Positions 28,292 through 36,633 of a stretch of DNA of 64,000 bases are shown here, in pieces; within the stretch, counting starts at the first letter, position 1; each line of letters opens with the position of its first letter. Both the position numbers and the translations under genes were made by a program. The DNA is from JADFNB01 sp036397455 (GTDB lineage Bacteria; Gemmatimonadota; Gemmatimonadetes; Gemmatimonadales; GWC2-71-9). The stretch is taken from assembly GCA_036397455.1 (NCBI GenBank), contig DASWIX010000001.1, positions 1 to 64,000 of the forward strand, given 5' to 3'. The notes under the pieces are model-generated. The model searched no databases and was not told where the DNA came from. It worked only from the letters and a program-made list of their open reading frames with translations.

Positions 28292-30903
28292 CCGCGATCC
28301 GGGTCGTGACCGCCACGCGGCCGTATGCGGCCGGTTGGCTCGTACTCAGCGCCGTGAGTTGTTCGACAGCGGGACCGGACACGAGCGCCGGCGTGTCGTG
28401 GCAACTGGCGGAGCACCGCGCCGCGGTGCTCAGCGCCCTGCGCTACGACCTTGCCTTCACGATCCCGCCCACGCTCGACTCGCCGGTAACCGGGACAGTA
28501 ACGGTCCGGTTCGTCCTGGCCGACGCGTCCGACCCCGTCGTGCTCGACTTCGTGCAGCCCGACGTCCATGTCCGGTCGGTCACCATCGGCGACCACCCGG
28601 TGTCCTACGAAGCGCGCAACGACCATGTCGTGGTGGCGGCGGAGCACTTTACCCGTGGCGAAAACGCGCTGACGGTCGATTTCGTCGCGACCGAGACCTC
28701 ACTCAATCGCAATCCCGACTTCCTCTACACCCTGTTCGTGCCCGATCGCGCACGGTTCACGTTCCCGCTGTTCGACCAACCCAACCTCAAGGGGCAGTAC
28801 ACGCTCACCTTGAGTCTCCCGGAAGGGTGGAGGGCGGTCTCGAACACCGCCGAAACCGTGAGAGAGTCGACCGCGAGCGGTGTGCGAATCACGTTCGGCC
28901 GGACCGCGCCGATCAGTTCCTATCTGTTTTCGTTTGCGGCCGGCGCGTTCCGGGTTGACGTCGCCGAGCGCAGCGGGCGGGCGATGCGGATGTACCATCG
29001 CGAGACCGATGACGACCTCCTGGCCCGGAACCGGGACGCGATCTTCGACCTGCATGCGGCCGCGCTCGACTGGCTCGAGGACTACACGGCGCGGCCGTTC
29101 CCGTTCGACAAGTTCGATTTCGTCCTGATTCCGTCGTTTCAATACGGTGGAATGGAACACCCGGGGGCGATCCTGTACCGCGCGGGCGGCCTGCTGCTCG
29201 AGGCGTCGGCGACGCAGAACCAGCTGCTCGGCCGCGCCCGGGTCATCGCGCACGAGACGGCACATATGTGGTTTGGCGACCTGGTCACGATGAACTGGTT
29301 CGACGACGTCTGGACCAAGGAGGTCTTCGCCAACTTCATGGCGGCCAAGATCGTCGATCCGACGTTCCCCGATCTCGATCACGAACTCCAGTTCGTGCTC
29401 TCGCACTACCCGGCCGCGTACGAGGTCGACCGCACGGCCGGAACGAATGCCATCCGGCAGCCGCTGGAGAATCTGCAGGATGCGGGGAGCCTCTATGGCG
29501 CCATCATCTATCAGAAGGCGCCGATCGTCATGCGCCAGCTGGAGGCGCGCGTCGGCGAGGAGGCGTTTCGCGACGGCTTGCGTGAGTACCTCGCTACCTA
29601 CGCTTTCGACAACGCCACGTGGCCGGATCTGATCGACATCCTCGATCGCCGGGTGCCGGAGGACCTGACTCGCTGGAGCACGGTGTGGGTCGAGGAGGCG
29701 GGACGGCCTCGCCTCAGCACGCACCTCGACGTCGCGGACGGACGGATCGTGGGACTGCGGATTGCCCAGGCCGATCCGACGGGAACGCGCAGGTGGCCGC
29801 AACGCCTGCTCGTGCGCCTCGGATATCCGGACACGGCGCGGAGCTTCCGCATTGACCTCGATGGTGACGCGGTCGATGTGGGCGAAGCGGTCGGTCTTCC
29901 CACCCCCTTGTTCGTACTCGCCAACGGTGATGGGACGGGATACGGCCAGTTCATCCTGGATGCTTTGAGCCTCGCCTATCTCGACCGGCACCTCCCCGAC
30001 ATCGATGACCCGCTGGTCCGGGGAGTTGGATGGCTCACGATGTGGGACGCACTCCTGGCGGGCGACACCGATCCGGCTGCGTTCCTGGCGCTCGTACAAC
30101 GGGCGCTGGCCGCCGAGGACGAGGAGGCAAACATCCAGCGGATTCTGAGCTATGCGCGCGAGACCTACTGGCGCCATCTGACACCGGAGGATCGAACCAA
30201 CCTCGCGCCACACCTGGAGGCACAGCTGTGGCGCTTGCTGCTCGCGGCGCGCACCCGTTCCCTGCGCGCGGCGTATTTCGGCACGCTCAGCTCGACCGCG
30301 ATCACCGAGGATGCCGTCGGGCGTTTGCGTCGAATCTGGGAGGGTAATGAGCGCGTTCCCGGCCTGCCATTATCGGAGCGCGACCTCAGCGAGCTGGCCT
30401 TGCAACTCGCGGTACGCGGACCATCGGACGCCGAGGAACTCCTCGACCGACAATTCGCGCGCATCGACAATCCCGATCGGGCGCGGCGGTTTGCGTTCAT
30501 CCAACCGGCATTGTCGCTCGATCCCGCGGTGCGGGACGCGTTCTTTCAGAGCCTGACGGACCCCGCCAACCGAGCGCACGAGCCCTGGGTGCTGTCGGCG
30601 GTGTCGTTGCTGAACCACCCGCTGCGCGCCTCGACGAGCGTGCAGCATATCCGGCCGTCGCTCGACCTCCTGGAAGAGATCCAGCGCACCGGCGACATTT
30701 TCTTCCCGCTCGGCTGGCTCAATGCCACGCTGGGGGGACACAGCTCGATGGCCGCCGCCGACATCGTGCGCCGGTTCCTGGAGGATCGGCCCGACCTCCC
30801 AGCTCGTCTCCGAGGCAAGCTCCTGCAGGCCGCCGACGGCCTGTTCCTGAGTGCGGCGCTGCGCCAACGTGAGGCCCTCCCCCCTGGCACCGCCAAACAA
30901 TAG
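28288..30903 (+). CDS. M1 family metallo-aminopeptidase, exported
   Basis: An 871-residue zinc aminopeptidase that removes N-terminal residues from peptides. The zinc site is HETAH (H322, E323, H326) with E345 in DVWTKEVFANF. The exopeptidase motif reads YGGMEHPG, a form of GxMEN with His in place of Asn. Order: N-terminal beta domain (about 40-230), catalytic domain (230-470), C-terminal helical domain. The N-terminus has a hydrophobic stretch ending in LSAVSCS, a plausible lipoprotein signal. The ATG overlaps the PhoU gene stop. The role in the phosphate operon is unclear; the overlap may be only genome compaction. Confidence 0.92.
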   Translation: MTAIRVVTATRPYAAGWLVLSAVSCSTAGPDTSAGVSWQLAEHRAAVLSALRYDLAFTIPPTLDSPVTGTVTVRFVLADASDPVVLDFVQPDVHVRSVTIGDHPVSYEARNDHVVVAAEHFTRGENALTVDFVATETSLNRNPDFLYTLFVPDRARFTFPLFDQPNLKGQYTLTLSLPEGWRAVSNTAETVRESTASGVRITFGRTAPISSYLFSFAAGAFRVDVAERSGRAMRMYHRETDDDLLARNRDAIFDLHAAALDWLEDYTARPFPFDKFDFVLIPSFQYGGMEHPGAILYRAGGLLLEASATQNQLLGRARVIAHETAHMWFGDLVTMNWFDDVWTKEVFANFMAAKIVDPTFPDLDHELQFVLSHYPAAYEVDRTAGTNAIRQPLENLQDAGSLYGAIIYQKAPIVMRQLEARVGEEAFRDGLREYLATYAFDNATWPDLIDILDRRVPEDLTRWSTVWVEEAGRPRLSTHLDVADGRIVGLRIAQADPTGTRRWPQRLLVRLGYPDTARSFRIDLDGDAVDVGEAVGLPTPLFVLANGDGTGYGQFILDALSLAYLDRHLPDIDDPLVRGVGWLTMWDALLAGDTDPAAFLALVQRALAAEDEEANIQRILSYARETYWRHLTPEDRTNLAPHLEAQLWRLLLAARTRSLRAAYFGTLSSTAITEDAVGRLRRIWEGNERVPGLPLSERDLSELALQLAVRGPSDAEELLDRQFARIDNPDRARRFAFIQPALSLDPAVRDAFFQSLTDPANRAHEPWVLSAVSLLNHPLRASTSVQHIRPSLDLLEEIQRTGDIFFPLGWLNATLGGHSSMAAADIVRRFLEDRPDLPARLRGKLLQAADGLFLSAALRQREALPPGTAKQ

Positions 30904-30914
30904 CTTTCGGTCAC

Positions 30915-31195
30915 GACCGTGGCGGGACCATTAGCCGCGCGGACCACGAGCGGCGATGACCCGACGCGGGCGCGAGCAAGCAGGTGGAACGACCGTGGCG
31001 GGACCATCAGCCGCTCGGACTACGAGCGGCGATGACCCACGCAGGGGCGAGCAAGCCGTTGGGATGACCGTGGCGGGACCATCAGCCGCGCGGACTACGA
31101 GCGGCGATGACCCACGCAGGGCGTTGGAATGACCGTGGCGGGACCATCCGCCGCTCGGACCACGAGCGGCGATGACCCGACGCGGGCGCGAGCAA
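30915..31195. repeat. four tandem palindromic repeats (REP-like)
   Basis: Four units begin at 30915, 30991, 31066 and 31131 with GACCGTGGCGGGACCAT, spaced 76, 75 and 65 bp. Each holds a palindrome of the form GCCGCTCG-GACTA-CGAGCGGC (8-bp stem, 5-nt loop; one mismatch in units 1 and 3), flanked by CATC and GATG that extend the stem. Units end in a variable tail with GCGAGCAA; unit 3 lacks about 10 bases of it. Long frames on the minus strand across the array translate to the same repeated peptide and look spurious. The array fills most of the non-coding stretch 30904-31241. Confidence 0.85.
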
Positions 31196-31234
31196 CAGAC
31201 CGTGCCGGTGGCCCACGGCCACCGGCACGGTCTG
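31196..31234. terminator. 18-bp perfect hairpin with 3-nt loop upstream of tRNA-Leu
   Basis: Arm CAGACCGTGCCGGTGGCC is the exact reverse complement of the arm that follows the loop CAC (31214-31216). It lies directly after the fourth repeat and ends 7 bases before the tRNA. A strong terminator for the aminopeptidase operon is possible, although no T-run follows. A processing or attenuation structure for the tRNA transcript is the alternative. Confidence 0.5.
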
Positions 31235-31241
31235 GCAGCGA

Positions 31242-31323
31242 GCGACCGTGGCGGAACTGGCAGACGCGCAGGATTTAGGATCCTGTGGGGAAACCTGTGA
31301 GGGTTCGAGTCCCTCCGGTCGCA
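31242..31323 (+). tRNA. tRNA-Leu (anticodon UAG)
   Basis: The 82-nt gene folds as a class II tRNA. The acceptor stem GCGACCG pairs with CGGTCGC, and the discriminator base is A. The anticodon arm CAGGA-TTTAGGA-TCCTG carries TAG at 31276-31278. A long variable arm and a T arm with GGTTCGAGTCC complete the fold. CCA is not encoded. The long variable arm and UAG anticodon give leucine (CUA/CUN codons). It lies right after the repeat array, and its first bases GACCGTGGCGG match the head of each repeat. Confidence 0.97.
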
Positions 31324-31367
31324 TCGTGTCCCTGTTTCGAGGCGCTTCTCGTGGAGTCGCACCGCTC

Positions 31368-32780
31368 ATGATCGCTCGACGCCCTGCCGCCTTCCCCTTG
31401 CACCCGACCTTCCTCGCCGGGTGCCTCCTGCTGTTGGCCAGTTGTGGCGAGGACCCAGCGGGGCCGGGGTATCCTGTCCTCACGATCACCCTCACGCCGG
31501 CGGCGTTGTCGCTCTCGATCGGATCCAGCGACCAGCTCGTGATCGGCTTCGAAACCGATACGGCCGGGTTGGGGGTCGACACGATCGCGGTGCGGTGGTC
31601 GAGCAGCGATGAAACGATCGCGACGGTCACATCGGCGGGACTCGTCACGGCTGTCGGCCTGGGGGATGCGACGATCTCGGTCGAGATCGGCGGCTCGACG
31701 GGCAGCGCGCTGATCCAGACCGGTTTGGCATTCACCAGCTTGAGTGCCGGTCAGGCCCATACGTGCGGCCTGGTAGTCGGGGGCGAGGTGTTCTGCTGGG
31801 GGGATAACGGGCGCGGACAGCTCGGTGACGGGACGAAGCGTGCTTCCACCTCTCCGGTCAGAGTCGGGCTGGCGGGTCGGTACCTCGCGGTGACCGCCGG
31901 GCTGGACCACACCTGCGGGCTGGCGGAGAACGGATCCGTGTTCTGTTGGGGGGCAGGCGGGGTCGGGCAACGTGGCGACGGCACGGCCGACGACGCGTCC
32001 CTGCCGACGCCGATTGCGTCGGACCTCGTCTTCACCTACCTGAGCGCGGGCGACAACCATACCTGTGGTATCACGGCTGACGAGTCACTGCGCTGTTGGG
32101 GCTCGAACGGATTTGGGCAACTGGGCGACAACAGCCTGACGAATCGGCTGGCGCCGACGGCGGCGCTTGCCACCGACGGGTTCCGGGCAGTCGACGCCGG
32201 CCGAGACCATAGCTGTGCCGTGGGCGTGAGCGGGACGGGATATTGCTGGGGCCGCAATGACGACGCGCAGCTTGGTTCGGGCACGCCGTCCGGACCGGTG
32301 CGAGTCCCCACCGCGGTTGGGCCGCTCATCACGTTCCGAATCCTGCTGGCCGCAGCGGGACCGTTCACCTGCGGCATCTCGCTCAATCGATGGGCGTATT
32401 GTTGGGGCCGCGGTGATGATGGACAACTGGGCACGGGCACGACCCAAGAAGCAAACGGGGTCACTCTCGATCAGACGATTCCGTTCGCGTCGCTCGATCT
32501 CGGCACCTTCCACGCCTGCGGCACCACGGTCGAGTTTCGGACGTACTGCTGGGGGACGTCGCGACTCGGCATCCTGGGCGTGAGGAGTGCCGCCATCCCG
32601 CTCGAGATTCCGATCGCCCTGTCACGGATCACAACCGGAGCCTTTCACACATGCGGTATCGGCCGCGACGACCGGCGCGCGTTCTGCTGGGGCGGGAATG
32701 ACCATGGCCAACTCGGCAGCGGCTCGGCTGCACCGAGCGACGTCCCGCAACTCGTGGCCCTGCAGATCCAGACGCCCTGA
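31368..32780 (+). CDS. lipoprotein with Ig-like domain and seven cysteine-paired RCC1-like repeats
   Basis: A 470-residue exported protein. The lipobox LLASCGED (Cys26) predicts a lipoprotein. Residues about 35-115 look like a BIG2-type Ig domain (WSSSDETIATVTSAGLVT). Seven RCC1-like blades follow, each with the pattern HTCG, 8-12 residues, FCWG, then GQLGDGT. Each blade has one pair of cysteines, 14 in all, probably disulphides on the outside of the membrane. Such propellers bind proteins or polymers; the partner is unknown. The ATG at 31368 gives the proper signal peptide; longer readings enter the tRNA. Blade 6 lacks the usual final GQLG. Confidence 0.85.
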   Translation: MIARRPAAFPLHPTFLAGCLLLLASCGEDPAGPGYPVLTITLTPAALSLSIGSSDQLVIGFETDTAGLGVDTIAVRWSSSDETIATVTSAGLVTAVGLGDATISVEIGGSTGSALIQTGLAFTSLSAGQAHTCGLVVGGEVFCWGDNGRGQLGDGTKRASTSPVRVGLAGRYLAVTAGLDHTCGLAENGSVFCWGAGGVGQRGDGTADDASLPTPIASDLVFTYLSAGDNHTCGITADESLRCWGSNGFGQLGDNSLTNRLAPTAALATDGFRAVDAGRDHSCAVGVSGTGYCWGRNDDAQLGSGTPSGPVRVPTAVGPLITFRILLAAAGPFTCGISLNRWAYCWGRGDDGQLGTGTTQEANGVTLDQTIPFASLDLGTFHACGTTVEFRTYCWGTSRLGILGVRSAAIPLEIPIALSRITTGAFHTCGIGRDDRRAFCWGGNDHGQLGSGSAAPSDVPQLVALQIQTP

Positions 32781-32819
32781 CGCGGGCTCACTCCCCTGCC
32801 TCCTCCGGGCCCCGCCCGT

Positions 32820-32825
32820 TAGCTT
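32820..32825 (+). promoter_or_regulatory. putative -10 box (TAGCTT) for trigger factor
   Basis: TAGCTTA lies 31 nt before the tig start at 32857, in a 76-base gap. It fits the TANNTT pattern. This promoter could serve tig-clpP-clpX-engB. Confidence 0.3.
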
Positions 32826-32856
32826 ACAGATTCGACATCTGACGATCGAACGAGGC

Positions 32857-34107
32857 ATGACGACCGATATCCTGATCACGAAGGCGGGTGAGGAACCGGG
32901 TGCGGCCAGCTTCAAGGTGGAAGTGACCGCCGCGCGCGTCCAGCGGGCGGAACACCAGGCCACCAAGTCCGTCGCCCAGCGGGTGCGCCTGCCTGGCTTT
33001 CGGAAGGGCAAGGCCCCGCTGGCGGTCGTGCGCAAGCGATACCACGACGCGATCCGGGAGCAGGTATTGCGAGAGGTGATTGGCGAAGGCTGGAAGGCGA
33101 CGCTGGCGCAAGAGGCGCTCGAGCCGATCGCCGATCCGCACGTGCACGGCGTGCGCTTCGAAGCCGGTGCGCCACTCACCTTCGAACTGCGCGTCGAGCT
33201 CAAGCCGGCCCTTCAGCTCGATCGCCTCGGTGGGTTCACGCTGGAACGGCGGGTGGCCCCGGTGACCGATGAAATGGTGGAGACGCAACTCGCCGACCTG
33301 CGCAACGAAAGGGCGAACTGGATTCCCGTCGAGGCTGGGCGGCCGCAGTCGGGCGAGATGGTGAGCGTGACATTGACCACGTTGACCGGCGACGACGAGG
33401 GTGACCCCCGACAGTATCAGATCGTGCTCGGCGAAGGACAGGCCATTCCGGACGTCGAGGACGCCATCATGACGCTGGACGTCGGGGCCACGACCGAGGC
33501 ATCGGTGCGGTTTCCGGAGGACTTCCCCGACGAGACCAAGCGAGGCCAAAGCCGGACGGTCCAGCTTACCCTGCATGAAGTCAAACGGTTGGATCTGCCG
33601 ATTCTCGATGACGCATTCGCGCGGGAGATCGGAGATTTCGATACCGTCGACGCGCTGCGGGGCGCGGTGCGGAAGGACCTCGAGCTCGAAGCCCGGCGCG
33701 AAGCCGACGGAGCGGTGCGGCACCAACTGATCGACCTGATCGTGGCGGCAAACGCGGTGCCGACCCCGCGACCGCTCGTCGAGCGGCTGATGGACGCGTA
33801 CCGGCGGGCCTACCGCATTCCGGACGAAGAAGTAGAACGGTTTCTGACCGAGTTTCGGCCTATCGCGGAAGCGCAGGTCAGACGGGACTTGATCGTGGAT
33901 CGCGTGGCCGCCAGCGAGCAGCTGGCCGCCACCGAAGAAGAGATCGATCAACGGGTCGCCGACATCGCGCGGCGCCGCAACGCGGAGCCCGGTGAGGTGT
34001 ACGCCCAGCTTCAAAAGGCCAAGCGCCTGCGAGAGATCGAGCAGGCGATCACCGAGGACAAGGTGTACGACCACCTGTTCGCACTATCCACCGTGACCGA
34101 CAGCTGA
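32857..34107 (+). CDS. tig: trigger factor (ribosome-associated chaperone)
   Basis: A 416-residue chaperone that meets nascent chains at the ribosome exit. The N-terminal ribosome-binding domain has the signature loop LPGFRKGKAPL (GFRxGK). The middle peptidyl-prolyl isomerase domain spans about residues 150-235 and the helical C-terminal domain about 240-416. The ATG at 32857 gives the standard N-terminus; a longer frame runs back into the preceding gene. The order tig-clpP-clpX is widely conserved. Confidence 0.95.
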   Translation: MTTDILITKAGEEPGAASFKVEVTAARVQRAEHQATKSVAQRVRLPGFRKGKAPLAVVRKRYHDAIREQVLREVIGEGWKATLAQEALEPIADPHVHGVRFEAGAPLTFELRVELKPALQLDRLGGFTLERRVAPVTDEMVETQLADLRNERANWIPVEAGRPQSGEMVSVTLTTLTGDDEGDPRQYQIVLGEGQAIPDVEDAIMTLDVGATTEASVRFPEDFPDETKRGQSRTVQLTLHEVKRLDLPILDDAFAREIGDFDTVDALRGAVRKDLELEARREADGAVRHQLIDLIVAANAVPTPRPLVERLMDAYRRAYRIPDEEVERFLTEFRPIAEAQVRRDLIVDRVAASEQLAATEEEIDQRVADIARRRNAEPGEVYAQLQKAKRLREIEQAITEDKVYDHLFALSTVTDS

Positions 34108-34111
34108 GACC

Positions 34112-34729
34112 ATGCCGACGATCTACCCCCCGTACATCATCGAACGCTCCAGCCGCGGCGAGCGTACCTACGATATCTTCTCGCGCCTGCTGATGGATCG
34201 GATCGTGTTCATGGGCGCCCCGATCAACGACGACGTCGCCAACATCGTCATCGCCCAGTTGTTGTTCCTGCAGGCCGACAACCCGGAGCGCGACATCTAC
34301 CTGTACATCAACTCCCCGGGTGGGATCGTCTCGGCGGGCATGGCCATCTACGACACGATGCAGTTTCTCACGGCGCCGGTGAACACGATCTGTATGGGGA
34401 TGGCAGCCTCGATGGGGTCGTTTCTGCTCGCGGCCGGCACCAGGGGCAAGCGGTCGGCCCTGCCCCACGCGCGGATCATGTTGCATCAGCCGTCTGGCGG
34501 CGCCACGGGGACGGCGGCGGATATCGAGATCCAGGCCCGCGAGATCCTCTACCTGCGGGGGAAACTCAACGAGCTGTATAGCCACCACACCGGCCAACCC
34601 GTCGAGAAGATCGAGTCCGATATCGACCGAGACCGGTTCATGTCGGCCGAGGAGGCGGTGCAGTACGGGATCATCGACAAAGTCATTCAACAGAAGGCAG
34701 AGATCGACGGCAAGAAACCAACGGCTTGA
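34112..34729 (+). CDS. clpP: ATP-dependent Clp protease proteolytic subunit
   Basis: A 205-residue serine protease that forms the double-ring chamber of the ClpXP machine. The catalytic serine is S100 in GMAASMGSFLL, the histidine is H125 in IMLHQPSGG, and the acid lies in the SDIDRDRFMS region (about 170-174). The N-terminus YIIERSSRGERTYDIFSRLL is typical. It begins 4 bases after tig and 51 bases before clpX. Confidence 0.98.
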   Translation: MPTIYPPYIIERSSRGERTYDIFSRLLMDRIVFMGAPINDDVANIVIAQLLFLQADNPERDIYLYINSPGGIVSAGMAIYDTMQFLTAPVNTICMGMAASMGSFLLAAGTRGKRSALPHARIMLHQPSGGATGTAADIEIQAREILYLRGKLNELYSHHTGQPVEKIESDIDRDRFMSAEEAVQYGIIDKVIQQKAEIDGKKPTA

Positions 34730-34780
34730 CGCCCGACCGGCTCGGAACCCATCTTAGCGGGAACCGGCCCAGGATTGACG

Positions 34781-36028
34781 ATGGCAAACGACAAGCACCT
34801 GCGTTGCTCATTCTGTGGAAAGTCCAAAGACTCCGTCCGGAAGTTCATCTCCGGGCCGTCGGTCTATATCTGCAATGAGTGCATCACGCTGTGCAACGAG
34901 ATCCTCGCGGAAGACGAAGAACGGGAGGTCGCCGAGGCGATCACCCAGGTCCCGACGCCCGCCGAGATCAAGGACGTGCTCGACCAATACGTCATCGGTC
35001 AGGATCGGGCCAAACGCACCCTCGCCGTCGCCGTCTACAGCCACTACAAGCGGATCAACTCCCACTCTCTGCGCGACGACGACGTCGAGCTCGAAAAGTC
35101 GAATATCCTGCTGCTCGGCACGACGGGCGTGGGCAAGACGCTCCTGGCGCAGACGCTGGCCCGCATCCTCGACGTCCCGTTCACGATTGCCGACGCGACG
35201 ACGCTGACCGAAGCCGGCTACGTCGGCGAGGATGTCGAGAACATCCTCGTGCGCCTGTTGCAGGCCGGCGACTTCAATGTGACCGAATGCGAGCACGGCA
35301 TCGTCTATATCGACGAAATCGACAAGGTCGCGCGCAAGAGTGAAAACCCCAGTATCACCCGCGACGTATCGGGCGAGGGTGTCCAGCAGGCGTTGCTGAA
35401 GATCCTCGAGGGCACCGTCGCCTCGGTGCCGCCTCAGGGCGGTCGCAAACACCCGCAGCAGGAATACATCCAGATCAACACGAAAGACATCCTGTTCATC
35501 TGTGGGGGCGCGTTCGACGGACTCGATAAGATCATCGAGGCACGAACCGGCCGTCGTCAGATAGGGTTCTCGAAGGAAGAACTCGAGCTGGGCAAGGCGG
35601 AGCAACTCGAGCGCAACCCGTACATGGACGTCGAGCCCGACGATCTGCTGCGGTACGGGTTGATTCCGGAGCTGGTTGGGCGCCTGCCCGTGATGGTCGC
35701 GCTCGATTCGCTCGACGAAACAGCGCTGGTCCGGATTCTGCTCGAACCCAAGAACGCGCTCACCAAACAGTATCACAAACTGTTCGACCTCGAGAACGTC
35801 GGTCTCACCTTCGACCCCGAGGCGTTGCAGGCCGTGGCGCATCGCGCCATTAAACGCGGGACGGGTGCGCGGGGCTTGCGGGCCATTCTCGAGGACATGA
35901 TGACCGACATCATGTTCGACCTGCCTACCCGCACCGACGTGCGCGAGGTCGTCATCACGAAGGAATCAGTGACCGAAGGTCGACCGCCCTTGATCGTGGC
36001 CGAGCCGGCGCGCAAGAAGGAAGCCTGA
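34781..36028 (+). CDS. clpX: ATP-dependent Clp protease ATP-binding subunit ClpX
   Basis: A 415-residue AAA+ unfoldase that feeds substrates to ClpP. The N-terminal zinc finger (C-x2-C, 18 residues, C-x2-C) starts with CSFCGKSK and ends with CNEC. The AAA+ core has Walker A LGTTGVGKT, Walker B VYIDEIDKVARK and RGTGARGLRAI (sensor 2). ATG 34781 is chosen over an in-frame TTG 6 bases upstream. The stop codon overlaps the inferred CTG start of engB. Confidence 0.98.
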   Translation: MANDKHLRCSFCGKSKDSVRKFISGPSVYICNECITLCNEILAEDEEREVAEAITQVPTPAEIKDVLDQYVIGQDRAKRTLAVAVYSHYKRINSHSLRDDDVELEKSNILLLGTTGVGKTLLAQTLARILDVPFTIADATTLTEAGYVGEDVENILVRLLQAGDFNVTECEHGIVYIDEIDKVARKSENPSITRDVSGEGVQQALLKILEGTVASVPPQGGRKHPQQEYIQINTKDILFICGGAFDGLDKIIEARTGRRQIGFSKEELELGKAEQLERNPYMDVEPDDLLRYGLIPELVGRLPVMVALDSLDETALVRILLEPKNALTKQYHKLFDLENVGLTFDPEALQAVAHRAIKRGTGARGLRAILEDMMTDIMFDLPTRTDVREVVITKESVTEGRPPLIVAEPARKKEA

Positions 36029-36633
36029 CCGGCGTCACGTTCATCGGGAGCTTCCCCGCCGCCGGTTTCCAGGTCACGCCCGGCCTGCCGGAAATCGCCT
36101 TTGTCGGGCGGTCCAACGTCGGAAAATCCTCGCTGCTGAACGCGCTGATCGGGCGCAAAGCGATGGCTCGTACCAGCGAGACTCCGGGGAAGACCCAAGC
36201 CTGTAACGTCTACGCCGTGGCGAACGCCCTCTACCTCGTCGATCTCCCGGGATACGGCTACGCCCGCGCATCCAAACGCGCGCGCGCCGCCTTCCAGGCG
36301 CTGCTGCGCGACTACGTCGAACAACGGGCGACCCTGGTTGGCGTGGTGTGGCTCCTCGACATGCGACGCGAACCATCACCTGACGATCTGGCGATGGGCA
36401 TGATGCTGAGCCGCCGCGGAGTGCCGGTGCTGGCGGCGCTCACCAAGGCGGACAAGATCGCGCGCGGCACGCGACCGGCACGCGCGAGCGCGATCGCCGG
36501 GGCGGTCGGGATCGATGACGACCAGGTCGTCATCACGAGCACCACGCGACGTGAGGGCATCGCCGCGCTGCGGGATGCGGTGCAAACGATCGCGTGTGGC
36601 GGCGGCGAGCCGGAGCGTGTCCGGCTGTGGTGA
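36025..36633 (+). CDS. engB: ribosome-biogenesis GTPase EngB (YsxC family)
   Basis: A 202-residue TRAFAC GTPase needed for assembly of the large ribosomal subunit. It has G1 GRSNVGKSS, G3 DLPGYGYA, G4 TKADK and the G2 region TSETPGKT. The conserved N-terminal part GLPEIAFVGRSN lies upstream of the first ATG in frame (36163), which would remove G1, so that ATG cannot be the start. No ATG, GTG or TTG exists in frame between there and clpX. A CTG at 36025, overlapping the clpX stop as CTGA, gives the usual length and is used here. The next gene overlaps as GTGA. Confidence 0.9.
   Translation: MTGVTFIGSFPAAGFQVTPGLPEIAFVGRSNVGKSSLLNALIGRKAMARTSETPGKTQACNVYAVANALYLVDLPGYGYARASKRARAAFQALLRDYVEQRATLVGVVWLLDMRREPSPDDLAMGMMLSRRGVPVLAALTKADKIARGTRPARASAIAGAVGIDDDQVVITSTTRREGIAALRDAVQTIACGGGEPERVRLW

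Noticed and set aside
30931..31362. Open frame on the minus strand across the repeats with a repeated peptide
   Set aside because: Its peptide simply translates the palindromic repeats and the tRNA in the antisense sense; no start signal or homology supports a protein.
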